Below are positions 17,681 to 26,416 of a DNA stretch of 64,000 nucleotides, one piece after another. The stretch comes from Reyranella sp. (GTDB lineage: Bacteria; Pseudomonadota; Alphaproteobacteria; Reyranellales; Reyranellaceae): NCBI RefSeq assembly GCF_004297265.1, contig NZ_SCUT01000050.1:124001-188000 (forward strand). The letters run 5' to 3'. The first letter of the stretch is position 1. Every line of letters starts with the position of its first letter. Position numbers and translations under genes: made by a program. The notes beneath the pieces are model-generated. The model worked only from the letters and a program-made list of their open reading frames with translations, made no database searches and was not told the origin of the DNA.

Positions 17681-18658
17681 TCACTCGACCTTGGCGCCCA
17701 CCGTCTTCACGACTTCGGCCCACTTGGCGCGATCACGCTTCACCGTGGCCTGGAACTGATCGATCGTTTCATAGCGCGGCGTGTTGCCGAGTTCGACCAG
17801 CTTCTTCTGGACATCGGGGTCCGCCAGCGCGGTCTTGATCGCCAGGTTCATCTTCTGTGCGATCGCGGGATCAAGACCCTTCGGCCCGAAGAGACCGAAC
17901 CAGGTGTAGCTCTCGAAGCCGGGCAGGCCCGCCTCGTCGATCGTCGGCACGTCGGGAATCGCCGGCACACGCGTCTTGGTCGAGACGCCCAGCAGCTTCA
18001 TCTTGCCCGCCGCCGCCTGCGGCATCGCGATCTGCACCTGGGCGAAGATGCAGCAGGTGTCGCCGTTCAGCACCGACTGGATGGCGTCGGGGGAGCCCTT
18101 GTACGGCACGTGCACCATGTCGAGGCCGGCCTTGGCCGTGAACTCGGCAAAGGCCAGGTGCGTGCCGGCGCCGTTGCCGGTCGAGGCATAGTTATACTTG
18201 CCGGGTGCGGCCTTCACCTTGGCGATGAAGTCCTTCACATCTTTGGCGTCGATCGCCTTGGGATTGATCGCCAGCACGTTCGACACGTCGACCAGGGTCG
18301 AGATCGGCGTGAAGTCCTTCTCCACGTCGAAGGGAAGCTTGCTGTAGAGGGCGGCATTGATGCCGTGCGTGCCGGCCGTGCCCAGTAGGAAGGTGTAGCC
18401 GTCGGGCTTGGCCTTCGCCACGAAGTCGGACGCCACGTTGCCGCCGGCGCCCGCCTTGTAATCGATCACGATGCGCTGACCGAGCGCCTTGTCGAGCAGC
18501 GGCTGCAGGACGCGCGCGACCACGTCGGTGCCGGAGCCCGGCGGGAAGCCCATGACGATGGTGATGGGGCGGGCCGGCCAATCCTGCGCCGACGCCGGAA
18601 GAGCGACGGATGCCGCACAGAGAAAAAGCGCCATGGTGCCGAGCAGAAATCTGCGCAC
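17681..18658 (-). CDS. Bug/TctC-family tripartite tricarboxylate transporter receptor
   Basis: 325 residues from a GTG start at 18658 with GGAGG 8 bases before it. Signal peptide MRRFLLGTMALFLCAASVALPASA, then the Bug fold: WPARPITIVMGFPPGSGTDVVARVLQPLL, VIDYKAGAGGNVASDFVAKAKPDGYTFLLGTAGTH and VPYKGSPDAIQSVLNGD. These periplasmic receptors bind carboxylates or amino acids and usually work with TctAB permeases encoded elsewhere. No tctA/tctB is nearby. It is divergent from the acyl-CoA dehydrogenase gene, 53 bases away, so the two may respond to the same substrate. Confidence 0.9.
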   Translation of the reverse strand: MRRFLLGTMALFLCAASVALPASAQDWPARPITIVMGFPPGSGTDVVARVLQPLLDKALGQRIVIDYKAGAGGNVASDFVAKAKPDGYTFLLGTAGTHGINAALYSKLPFDVEKDFTPISTLVDVSNVLAINPKAIDAKDVKDFIAKVKAAPGKYNYASTGNGAGTHLAFAEFTAKAGLDMVHVPYKGSPDAIQSVLNGDTCCIFAQVQIAMPQAAAGKMKLLGVSTKTRVPAIPDVPTIDEAGLPGFESYTWFGLFGPKGLDPAIAQKMNLAIKTALADPDVQKKLVELGNTPRYETIDQFQATVKRDRAKWAEVVKTVGAKVE

Positions 18659-18711
18659 TGTGATGTCCTCCTAGTCCGATACAATGCTCATGCAAGAAAC
18701 GGGGAAAAACC

Positions 18712-19875
18712 ATGGGTTACATGACCGACGAGCGCCGCATGATCCAGGAGACGGCGCGCGCCTTCGTCATGAAGGAAGTGCTGCCGGTCGCGAACAGGCT
18801 CGATCCGGAGAAGGGCGACATCCCGCCGGAGCTGATCCAGAAACTGGCCGATATGGGTTATTTCGGCATCGTCATCCCCGAAGAGTATGGCGGCCTGGGC
18901 CTCGGCGTCTTCGAATACTGCCTGATCACCGAGGAGCTGGCGCGCGGCTGGATGAGCGTGGCCTCGATCATCGCCCGCGGCAATGGCCTCAGCGCCGGCC
19001 GCGGCATGACCGAGGCCCAGCGCGCCGTGTTCCTGCCCCGCGCCGCCCGTGGCGAATTCCTGGGCGCCGCGGCCATGTCCGAGCCGAATGTCGGGTCCGA
19101 CCTCGGCAGCATCGCCTGCCGCGCCCGCCGGGACGGCGACGACTGGGTGGTCACCGGCAACAAGTACTGGTGCACCTTCGCCGACGGCGCCGACTACATC
19201 ATGCTTGTGGCCCGCACCTCCGACGCGCCCGATCCCAAGCGCAAGCATGTCGGCCTCTCCTCCTTCCTGATCGAGAAGCCGCGCGGCACGCTGCCGCCGG
19301 GCGTGAAGGGCGCGCCGATTCCCAAGATCGGCTATTTCGGTTGGAAGACGTGGGAACTGGCCTTCGACGAATGCCGCCTGCCCGGCTCGGCGCTGATCGG
19401 CGAGGAAGGCCGCGCCTTCTATTACATCTCGGCCGGGCTCGAGCGCGCCCGTGCCCATACGGCGGCCCGCGCCATCGGCCTCGCCCGCGGCGCGCTGGAG
19501 GACGCCACCGCCTACGCGCAGGAGCGCCGCCAGTTCGGCCAGGCGATCGGCGATTTCCAGAACACCCGCTTCCGCCTCGCCCGCATGGCCACCGAGATCG
19601 AGGCGTCGCGCCAGCTCATGTATTTCGTCTGCGACGAGATCGACCAGAAACGGCGCTGCGACAAGGAAGCGGCGATGGTGAAGTTCCACGCTTCCGAGAT
19701 GGCCGAGAAGGTGACCTCCGAGGCGCTGCAGGTGTTCGGCGGCGCCGGCTACACCACGCTCCATGCCGTCGAGCGCTACTGGCGCGACGCGCGCCTCACC
19801 AAAATCTTCGAGGGCACCTCCGAGATCCAGCAGCGCATCATCTCCGACCACCTGCTCGGCAAGCTGAAGGCCTGA
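18712..19875 (+). CDS. acyl-CoA dehydrogenase
   Basis: 387 residues, full length. N-terminal helical domain (MTDERRMIQETARAFVMKEVLPVANRLD), middle beta domain with AMSEPNVGSDLGSIACRA and GNKYWCTFADGADY near residues 120-160, and the C-terminal helical domain with RRQFGQAIGDFQNTRFRLARM and LQVFGGAGYT. The catalytic base is the Glu in IFEGTSEIQQRI near residue 368. FAD-dependent alpha,beta-dehydrogenation of an acyl-CoA; chain-length preference is not readable. Divergent from the Bug receptor gene. It is followed by a dense run of palindromes. Confidence 0.92.
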   Translation: MGYMTDERRMIQETARAFVMKEVLPVANRLDPEKGDIPPELIQKLADMGYFGIVIPEEYGGLGLGVFEYCLITEELARGWMSVASIIARGNGLSAGRGMTEAQRAVFLPRAARGEFLGAAAMSEPNVGSDLGSIACRARRDGDDWVVTGNKYWCTFADGADYIMLVARTSDAPDPKRKHVGLSSFLIEKPRGTLPPGVKGAPIPKIGYFGWKTWELAFDECRLPGSALIGEEGRAFYYISAGLERARAHTAARAIGLARGALEDATAYAQERRQFGQAIGDFQNTRFRLARMATEIEASRQLMYFVCDEIDQKRRCDKEAAMVKFHASEMAEKVTSEALQVFGGAGYTTLHAVERYWRDARLTKIFEGTSEIQQRIISDHLLGKLKA

Positions 19876-19887
19876 GAGAACGGCCTG

Positions 19888-19994
19888 CCTCCCCATTCAG
19901 ATGGGGAGGTGCCCCGAAGGGGCGGAGGGGTCATGACCCCATCGCCCTCGTGAGACGAGGGCACTTCCCCTTTGCGGAACCCGCAAAGGGGAAG
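19888..19994. repeat. run of five consecutive palindromes
   Basis: The gap between two convergent genes is almost filled by hairpins in series: CCTCCCC/GGGGAGG (19888-19909), GCCCC/GGGGC (19911-19923), the self-complementary GGGGTCATGACCCC (about 19927-19940), GCCCTCG/CGAGGGC (19944-19962) and a perfect 14-bp stem CTTCCCCTTTGCGG/CCGCAAAGGGGAAG with a 3-base loop (19964-19994). The last could end transcription, but no T-run follows. A related G/C-rich unit lies at 40748-40805. Confidence 0.75.
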
Positions 19995-20009
19995 AGATTG
20001 AGCAAAGCT

Positions 20010-21290
20010 CTACTGACGCTTCGCCCTACGGCAAACCTCCGCAACCCGCGGAGCGATCATCGCGGCGAACTTTGAGGAACCCGTCGGCGAGAAGTGCTCG
20101 CCGTCCCAGAAATCGGCGGGCACGAACTGCTTTTCGTCGATGGCGATGTAGGTGTCGCCCAACGCTGCCGCTTCGCGCTGGAGGATGCCCGTCAGCCGCG
20201 AGAGCAGCGCCCGCAGGTCTCCAAGACTGACGAAGGGCGCCCACAGGCTGCCACGCCAGTTCGCCGCTTCGAGCGAGGCGTGATCGAAGACCTCGCCCAC
20301 CCAGACGGTGGCAATACCGCGCTGACGGTTGATCGCCGAGATCGTCCGGACGTTGCGCGTGAAGATTGCCTCGAGCGCCGGATCGGGATCGGCACTCACC
20401 TGCCCGTCCGGCTTCGGCGCCCGGGCGGTATCGAAGGCGAAGGCGGCCAGGCGGCCGAGAAGACGCAGCAGCGGCGACACCGCGGGAAGCAGACGTTCGA
20501 CGCGGCGCACTTCCAGAGCGTCGATCAAGAACGGCGTCTGATAGTCGGCGTAACCGGGATCGAGGTTGCGGAAGTGGGCGCTGGCGACATCGCCTCCGCC
20601 GACGAGATAAACAGCACAATCGGGCTGCGTGCCGTAGGCCGGTTGATAGAACGCCGTCCGGATCGCGATCTGGACCGTGCTGTTGGAAGTGACCCCGTGG
20701 TTCAGCACGGCGAACCTCTCGCCGCCCAGCAGGGCTTCGAGCCGCTCGGGCCAGGTCTCGCCGTCGCGAACGGCCAGATCCTCGGTCGTCGAGCCCCCGA
20801 AGACGGCGACGACCGTCTTGTCGCGCAGTTCCCCGGGCGACCGCTCGCGGCCGCGCAATCCCTGCGAATCGACGTGGTACTTTCCGGAAGCATTCGCCGA
20901 TGTCGGCACGTTGGCCGCCTGCAGGAGGGGATGCCAGGTCCTGATCACTTCGCGCGGCCTGTCGGACGGCAGCAGGTCGCTCTTCGCCAGGTCGTGACGC
21001 GTCAGGGCGACGGAGCCGAGGCCGAGGCCGAGCTCGACCGCCGCGAGCGACAGGACCACCATCGTGATGCGCGGCCAGGGCGCGCAGACGATGCCGAGCC
21101 CGAGCAGGATCGCGACATAGGCGAAGTACCAGACGCGCGGCGAGCCCGGCGCCAGTTCCAGTGCCAGCCGGTAACGCCACACGACAGCTAAAGCCACCGT
21201 CGCCAGCGCCAGCGACACCAGGATCGCGATCGTCCGCTCGAAGCGATGGGGCTTCGCCAGCCCGATGTGATGTGAAACCCAAAGGAACAT
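20010..21290 (-). CDS. membrane-anchored SGNH/GDSL-type hydrolase
   Basis: 426 residues. Three predicted membrane helices occupy the N-terminal 95 residues (about 20-38, 53-70, 74-92). A long soluble domain follows with the SGNH blocks: VVAVFGGSTTED with nucleophile Ser167, FAVLNHGVTSNST with Asn198, VGGGD for the oxyanion Gly, and DGEHFSPTGS with Asp396/His399. Members of this fold are esterases or O-acyl hydrolases/transferases; a membrane-anchored version often acts on polysaccharide or other envelope acyl groups. No polysaccharide genes are adjacent. Substrate unknown. The start ATG 21290 has only a weak SD. Confidence 0.75.
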   Translation of the reverse strand: MFLWVSHHIGLAKPHRFERTIAILVSLALATVALAVVWRYRLALELAPGSPRVWYFAYVAILLGLGIVCAPWPRITMVVLSLAAVELGLGLGSVALTRHDLAKSDLLPSDRPREVIRTWHPLLQAANVPTSANASGKYHVDSQGLRGRERSPGELRDKTVVAVFGGSTTEDLAVRDGETWPERLEALLGGERFAVLNHGVTSNSTVQIAIRTAFYQPAYGTQPDCAVYLVGGGDVASAHFRNLDPGYADYQTPFLIDALEVRRVERLLPAVSPLLRLLGRLAAFAFDTARAPKPDGQVSADPDPALEAIFTRNVRTISAINRQRGIATVWVGEVFDHASLEAANWRGSLWAPFVSLGDLRALLSRLTGILQREAAALGDTYIAIDEKQFVPADFWDGEHFSPTGSSKFAAMIAPRVAEVCRRAKRQ

Positions 21291-21340
21291 CTGCCTGCGG
21301 GCAATATCACGCCGCCGCGGGCCTCACAAAAAACCGAGGT

Positions 21341-23188
21341 TCAGCGGCCCAGCAGGTTGGCCCGGACCTTTGCCCAGAAGCCGGGGTCGCGCGGCGCCGA
21401 GCGGCTGGCCGCCGCCATCTTGCGGTAGAGGTCGCCCAGCGGCCGCTGGCTCGCGTCGGCCCGGAGCCTCGTACCGCCGGCACCAGGCTCCAGCGTCAGC
21501 TCGCGCGTATGGAAGAGTTCGAGTCCCGGCCGATGGCCGATGCTGATGACCGAGGTCTTCGGCAGCTCCTCGATCAGGAGCTTCATGACGTTCTCCTGGC
21601 CGGCCTCGTCGAGCGCCGACGTGGCCTCGTCCATGAAGATCCAGTCGGGCTTGTGGACCAGCACGCGGGCGAAGGCCACGCGCTGCTGCTCGCCGCCGGA
21701 GAGGATGTGGTCCCAGCGCTCGGTCTCGTCGAGCCGGTCGCGCAGATGGTCGAGGCCGACCTTGTGCAGCATGTCCTTCAGCGTCTCGTCGCTGATCCCC
21801 TCTTCCGGCTCGGCCGGGTAGAGCATCGCGTCGCGCAAAGTGCCCAGCGGGAAATAGGGCTTCTGCGGCATGAAGGTGATGCTGCCGGTCGGCAGGTGGA
21901 TGGCGCCGCGGCCCCATGGCCACACACCCGCTACGGCGCGCATGATCGTGCTCTTGCCGCTGCCGGACTTGCCGCGGATCAGCACGCGCTCGGGGCGCAC
22001 GATCTCGACCTCGGCCTCCGCCACCAACATTTCGCCGCTGGGGCGGGCCACGCCAAGATCACGCATCACCAGCTTGTCGGACTCTCCCGCCGGATGCACC
22101 ACGATGCGCGCCTCGTCGGGCGCCTCGCTGCTTTCCTCGAGATCGGTCAGCGCCATGTGCAGGTGCACGACCCTGTCGGTCGAGGCGCGCCATTCGGCGA
22201 ACTTCGGGAAATTGTCGATCAGCCAGGACAGCGCCCACTGCACGCTGGAAAAGGCCTGTGCGGTCTGCATCAGGCCGCCGAGCGCGATATCCCCGCCGAG
22301 ATAGCGCGGCAGGGCGACGATCAGCGGCACGATCGGCGCGAGATAGGCCAGCGAGCTGGTGAGCAGCGAGAGATTGCCCTGGCCGAGGGTCTGGACATTC
22401 CAGGCCGAGCGCAGGTCGAACAGCGAGCCGCGCAGGCGTTCGCGCTCGTCATCCTCGCCGCGCATCAGGGCGATGCCCTCGGCATGCTCGCGCGCCCGCG
22501 TCAGCCCGGAGCGAAAATCGGCCTCGCGGCTCTGCCGAACGTTGCCGGCGTGGATCAGGCCGCGGCCCAGGAAGTAGGTGAGCGTCGAGCCGATCAGGGC
22601 ATAGGCCACCGCAGCCCACACCATGTAGCCGGGCAGGTCGAACTCCAGGCCGAACAGCCTGATCGGCAGGGTGCCCGACAGGATCCAAAGGACGCTGAGG
22701 AAGGTGAAGAGCTGCAGCACGCACTGCAGGATGCTCTGCGCGAACTCGACGGCGAGTTCGGTCGAGATGCGGATGTCCTCGGCGATGCGGCCGTCGGGAT
22801 TGTCGACCTCGTCCGCCAGCATACCGAGCTGGTACTGGCGGCCGCCGTTCAGCCAGCGCAGCACCGTGACGTGCGACAGCCAGGAGCGCCAGTTGATCTG
22901 CAGCCGGCGCTTGACGTGCAGCTGGATCGCCACCGCGACACCGGCGGAGGCGACGATGGCCGCCAGTATCCAAAGCAGCCGCATCAGCTCGACGAAGTCA
23001 CGCTTGTCGAGCGCGTTGAAGAAGTCCCTGTTCCAGATGTTCAGCCACAGCGCGATGCCGACATTGGCGACACCCAGCAGCACCAGGCCGCCGGTGAGCG
23101 ACCAGGCGACGGCACGATAGCCCGGCGCCGTCCAGTAACCACTGGCGACGGCGGCGAAGGCGCGTATCGAGCTGTGCGGTGTATCCAA
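21341..23188 (-). CDS. ABC transporter, fused permease-ATPase of YddA/SbmA (ABCD-like) type
   Basis: 615 residues. The N-terminal ABC_membrane_2 domain with about six helices contains LNIWNRDFFNALDKRDF and the family motif NPDGRIAEDIR near residue 130. The ATPase domain has Walker A GKSGSGKST near 415, signature LSGGEQQRVAFARVL near 515, Walker B DWIFMDEATSALDE and an H-loop SIGHRPGLELFH. Relatives handle vitamin B12, peptides or fatty-acyl compounds. The start appears to be TTG at 23188, immediately after the TGA of the class II aldolase gene, without an obvious SD, so the start is uncertain. Confidence 0.85.
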   Translation of the reverse strand: MDTPHSSIRAFAAVASGYWTAPGYRAVAWSLTGGLVLLGVANVGIALWLNIWNRDFFNALDKRDFVELMRLLWILAAIVASAGVAVAIQLHVKRRLQINWRSWLSHVTVLRWLNGGRQYQLGMLADEVDNPDGRIAEDIRISTELAVEFAQSILQCVLQLFTFLSVLWILSGTLPIRLFGLEFDLPGYMVWAAVAYALIGSTLTYFLGRGLIHAGNVRQSREADFRSGLTRAREHAEGIALMRGEDDERERLRGSLFDLRSAWNVQTLGQGNLSLLTSSLAYLAPIVPLIVALPRYLGGDIALGGLMQTAQAFSSVQWALSWLIDNFPKFAEWRASTDRVVHLHMALTDLEESSEAPDEARIVVHPAGESDKLVMRDLGVARPSGEMLVAEAEVEIVRPERVLIRGKSGSGKSTIMRAVAGVWPWGRGAIHLPTGSITFMPQKPYFPLGTLRDAMLYPAEPEEGISDETLKDMLHKVGLDHLRDRLDETERWDHILSGGEQQRVAFARVLVHKPDWIFMDEATSALDEAGQENVMKLLIEELPKTSVISIGHRPGLELFHTRELTLEPGAGGTRLRADASQRPLGDLYRKMAAASRSAPRDPGFWAKVRANLLGR

Positions 23189-23986
23189 TCAGTCGCGGAA
23201 ACCCGGATCGATCCGGTCGAGCTTCCGCAGGAGCGCCGGCCAGTCCAGCAGGCCGAACGGCCGCCGGGTCTTCGGCTGGTAATTCATGTAGGTCGCATCG
23301 ACCACCTCGGCCGGGACCTCGATCAGCTTGGTGTTGCACGACATGGCCGCGATCTGAGTCTTGCAGCTGAGCTCCAGCCGGTGCATCGCGTTGAACGCCT
23401 CGGGAATGGTCGCGCCGGTCGTCAGCAGGCCGTGATTGCGCAGGATCATGGCATTGTTGTCGCCCAGACTCTTCACCAGTGCCTCGCGCGCCGCGAGGTC
23501 GAGCACGACGCCGTCGAAGTCGTGGTAGCTGATCCTGGCGAAGCGCATCGAGGTCTGCGTGTTGGGCAGCAGGCCGCATTCCATCGTCGAGACCGCCATG
23601 CCCGGCCAGGTGTGGGTGTGGATCACGCAGGCGACGTCGGGCTTGGCCATGTGAATGGCGCTGTGGATCACGAAACCGGCGCGGTTGACGCCGTATTCGA
23701 GGCCGCCGTTGAACTCCGGCTTGGCGAGGATGTTGCCCTCGTGGTCGATCTTCAACAGGCTCGACGCGGTGATCTCTTCGTAGAGCAGACCGTAGGCATT
23801 GATCAGGAAGGCGTCGGGCTCACCGGGCACGCGCACCGAGATGTGGTTCGCGATCAGGTCCGACATGCCGTACAGGTCGATCAACCTGTAGCAGGCGGCG
23901 AGATCGACACGAGCCTGCCACTCTTCGGGCGAGACGTTCGACCGGAGATTGGCAACCTTTGAAGTCTTGAGGGCGTGCACGGCCAT
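23189..23986 (-). CDS. class II aldolase/adducin-family protein
   Basis: 265 residues. Zinc-aldolase fold as in L-fuculose-phosphate aldolase and RhaD: YRLIDLYGMSDLIANHISVRVPG near residue 35, metal-binding His in VIHTHTWPGMAVS near 122 and the third His in ILRNHGLLTTG near 180. Members cleave aldol sugar phosphates or decarboxylate aldonic derivatives; many in this subgroup have unknown substrates. It starts on ATG 23986 with GGAG about 10 bases upstream and abuts the ABC gene downstream, so the two form an operon, which hints at transport of a compound processed by the aldolase. Confidence 0.85.
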   Translation of the reverse strand: MAVHALKTSKVANLRSNVSPEEWQARVDLAACYRLIDLYGMSDLIANHISVRVPGEPDAFLINAYGLLYEEITASSLLKIDHEGNILAKPEFNGGLEYGVNRAGFVIHSAIHMAKPDVACVIHTHTWPGMAVSTMECGLLPNTQTSMRFARISYHDFDGVVLDLAAREALVKSLGDNNAMILRNHGLLTTGATIPEAFNAMHRLELSCKTQIAAMSCNTKLIEVPAEVVDATYMNYQPKTRRPFGLLDWPALLRKLDRIDPGFRD

Positions 23987-24053
23987 GGAAACGCTCCAGG
24001 AATAAAACGGTTCCTGAAGCTAGACCCGGCCTCCGCTTCCGTCCATCGACGGC

Positions 24054-24794
24054 TCAGACCAGCCCGCGCGCTGCGAGATAGGCGCCGAGAACCAGAAGAC
24101 CCGTGAAGAAGCACAACCGGAATGCCCCTGGCGACAGGCGCGCACGTACCGCCTGGCCCAGTCGCATCCCCGCCAACGCCACCGCGACGCCTGCCAACGA
24201 CGGCCAGGCCAGGCTCAGGTCGAGGCCGGCGCTTCCGGCCAGGGCGACGGCCAGGGCCAGCGTCGAGACGGTGAAGGACAGGCCCAGCGCCTGCACCAGC
24301 TCATCCTTCGTGAGACCGATCGCCTGGAGATAGGGCACGGCCGGGATGACGAAGACTCCCGTGGCGGCGGTGATGGCGCCGGTCGTGGCCCCCGCGACCG
24401 GGCCCAGCCATCCTTCAATAGCAGCCGGAACGGTGAGCTTCAGCGCCGCGAGCCCCGAGACGGCATAGGCGATCAGCGCCATGCCGAGGGCCAGCGCGCC
24501 ATAAGGCCCGCCCAGCCCCGAGATGAAGGCGGCGCCGGCCCAGGTGCCGAGGCAGACCCCGACGTTCAGGGGCCAGAGCCGTCGCAGGAGAGGCCTGAGA
24601 TGCGGCCCGTCCAGCATCTGCCAGACATTGGTGATCAGCGACGGCAGGATCAGCAACGCCGCCGACTCGACGGGCGACAGGATCACGGCCAGCAGGCCCA
24701 TCGAGATCGTGGGAAGCCCCAGTCCGATGACACCCTTGGCGAAGCCGGCCAGGGCGAAGACCGCGAGGACGAAGGCCAGGGTCGAAAGCGCCAT
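24054..24794 (-). CDS. TauE/SafE-family anion/sulfite exporter permease
   Basis: 246 residues, seven to eight hydrophobic segments over the whole length. The family's paired Gly/Pro-rich motifs are seen as GFAKGVIGLGLPTISMGLLAVIL near residue 17 and AGATTGAITAATGVFVIPAVPYLQAIGLTK near residue 135. TauE/SafE proteins export sulfite, sulfoacetate or related organosulfur anions. The gene is divergent from a LysR regulator 91 bases away, a typical regulator/target pair. Since a Sox/sulfide cluster lies 6 kb away, a sulfur substrate is plausible but not shown. Confidence 0.85.
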   Translation of the reverse strand: MALSTLAFVLAVFALAGFAKGVIGLGLPTISMGLLAVILSPVESAALLILPSLITNVWQMLDGPHLRPLLRRLWPLNVGVCLGTWAGAAFISGLGGPYGALALGMALIAYAVSGLAALKLTVPAAIEGWLGPVAGATTGAITAATGVFVIPAVPYLQAIGLTKDELVQALGLSFTVSTLALAVALAGSAGLDLSLAWPSLAGVAVALAGMRLGQAVRARLSPGAFRLCFFTGLLVLGAYLAARGLV

Positions 24795-24885
24795 GGCTTA
24801 CCCTTGGCGGCACGCCGGATGCTTCGCAATGCGCAGAATACGGAGTATGCCTTCGGCCCAAGCGAAGGCTTATGGAGGCGTCCCC

Positions 24886-25827
24886 TTGCGCTTCGACCTC
24901 ACCGACCTGCGGCTTTTCCTGCATGTAACGCAAACCGGCAGCATCACGCGCGGCGCCGAACGGGCGCACCTGGCCCTTGCCTCGGCCAGCGCGCGCATCC
25001 GCGGCATGGAGGAACTGCTCGGCGTTCCCTTGCTGAAGCGCGGCCGGCGGGGCGTCGAGCCGACCGATGCGGGTCGCAGCCTGCTCGACCATGCCCGCAT
25101 CGTGCTGCAGCAGATCGAGACGATGCGCGGCGATCTCGGCGCCTATTCGCGCGGCCTGAAGGGCAGCATCCGGATCCTCGCCAACACCTCGGCGCTCTCG
25201 GAACATCTGCCGGCGCTGCTGGCGACCTTCCTCGCCGCCAATCCGACGATCGACCTCGATCTCGAGGATCGCGAGAGCCCGGCGATCGGCGCCGCCATCG
25301 CCGCGGGCGACGCCGATATCGGCATCGGGTCGCAAGCCGCGCTGGTCCCGGGACTGGAAAGCCATCCCTTCCGCACCGATCGGCTGGTGCTGGCCGTGCC
25401 GGCGGGGCATCCCCTCACCGGCAAGCGCCAGACCGGCTTCGCCGAGCTGCTCGATCTCGACTTCGTGGGCCTGCCGCGCGGCACCGCCCTCGACGAGCAC
25501 GTGGCCATGCAGGCCGCCCGCCTCGGCCGCGCGCTGCGGCTGCGCGTGCGGGTCAACAGCCTCGACACCGTCTGCGCCATGGTTGCGGCGGGCGTCGGCG
25601 TCGGAATCGTTCCGGAAGCCACCGCCCTGCGCCACCGCCGCGCCCTGCCGCTCGCCATGTTGCGCCTCACGGAGGCCTGGTCGATGCGCGAGCTCGCCCT
25701 CTATGTGCGCGACGCACGGCGTCTTCCGAAGCCGGCGCGTCGGCTCTTCGAAGCCCTACGCGGAGCGGGCGAGCGGCCCGTTACCAGCGCAACAGGCGGT
25801 GCCCGACGGCAGCCCCCACGAGAATGA
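24886..25827 (+). CDS. LysR-family transcriptional regulator
   Basis: 313 residues from a TTG start at 24886 that gives the usual N-terminus (M)RFDLTDLRLFLHVTQTGSITRGA; GGAGG lies 7 bases before it. An in-frame ATG at 24847 would add 13 residues and place that SD inside the gene. The N-terminal winged HTH has AHLALASASARIRGMEELLGVPLLKRGRRGVEPTDAG; the C-terminal effector domain begins near residue 90. It is divergent from tauE/safE, and the 91-base gap holds the palindrome ATAC-GGA-GTAT, a possible operator. Its 3' end overlaps the convergent nrsF-like gene by 47 bases. Confidence 0.85.
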   Translation: MRFDLTDLRLFLHVTQTGSITRGAERAHLALASASARIRGMEELLGVPLLKRGRRGVEPTDAGRSLLDHARIVLQQIETMRGDLGAYSRGLKGSIRILANTSALSEHLPALLATFLAANPTIDLDLEDRESPAIGAAIAAGDADIGIGSQAALVPGLESHPFRTDRLVLAVPAGHPLTGKRQTGFAELLDLDFVGLPRGTALDEHVAMQAARLGRALRLRVRVNSLDTVCAMVAAGVGVGIVPEATALRHRRALPLAMLRLTEAWSMRELALYVRDARRLPKPARRLFEALRGAGERPVTSATGGARRQPPRE

Positions 25828-26416
25828 CCGGGATCGCCGCCAGCGGATACCAGGTGAGAACGAAGAGCGGCGAGTCGTCGAAGCAGTGGAAGGCATAGAT
25901 CGCAGCTGCGGCCGCAGCGGCCAGCGCGCCGGCAGCAGCGCCGGCAAGCGCCGGACTGGCTGGTGCACTCCGACGCAGCGCCAGCAGCAGCATCGCAAGG
26001 GGTGCGAGAGCAAAGACCGGAATGGCCGTCAGGCACACGAGCGCATTGCTGCCGACCAGCCGCGCCTCCCAGGTCTCGGCTGGGAGCACGGCGAGTTCGG
26101 TCCCCAGCGCGGCCGCCGCAATGAGGAGAACCGGCAGCACGGCCCACTGCCATCGCGCGGTGGCCACCGGCCGGGCCATCGCAATACAGGCGCCGGAGGC
26201 CGCCACCAGGGCGGCCAGCACCAGCACGAGCTTGAGGTCGAAGCGCCAGGTGGCAAAAGCCGCCGATAGATCGACGCGCGGTCCGAACTCGACCGCGAAG
26301 ATCACGAGCGATACCAGCGCGCCCGCCAGGACGGCCCGCCCCATGGAGCGTCCGAGGGGTCTCGCCGAACCGGCGCGGTCGGCGACCAGGGACGCCACGA
26401 GTTGCTCGGTCTTCAT
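25781..26416 (-). CDS. nrsF: NrsF/DUF1109-type membrane anti-sigma factor
   Basis: 211 residues with six hydrophobic segments (about 28-45, 60-80, 90-108, 123-145, 155-175, 185-204) and a short soluble N-terminus MKTEQLVASLVADRAG. It matches the DUF1109/NrsF family, inner-membrane negative regulators of SigF-type ECF sigma factors. In Caulobacter NrsF, two cysteines at 131 and 181 are needed for sensing metal stress (from memory); here Cys128 and Cys178 lie in NALVCLT and AFHCFDD with the same 50-residue spacing. The ATG overlaps the sigma-factor stop as ATGA, giving coupled synthesis of sigma and anti-sigma. Confidence 0.85.
   Translation of the reverse strand: MKTEQLVASLVADRAGSARPLGRSMGRAVLAGALVSLVIFAVEFGPRVDLSAAFATWRFDLKLVLVLAALVAASGACIAMARPVATARWQWAVLPVLLIAAAALGTELAVLPAETWEARLVGSNALVCLTAIPVFALAPLAMLLLALRRSAPASPALAGAAAGALAAAAAAAIYAFHCFDDSPLFVLTWYPLAAIPVILVGAAVGHRLLRW

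Noticed and set aside
21161..23962. A 933-codon plus-strand open frame across the ABC and class II aldolase genes
   Set aside because: Shadow of two genes with intact catalytic motifs on the minus strand; no start signal or recognisable domain.
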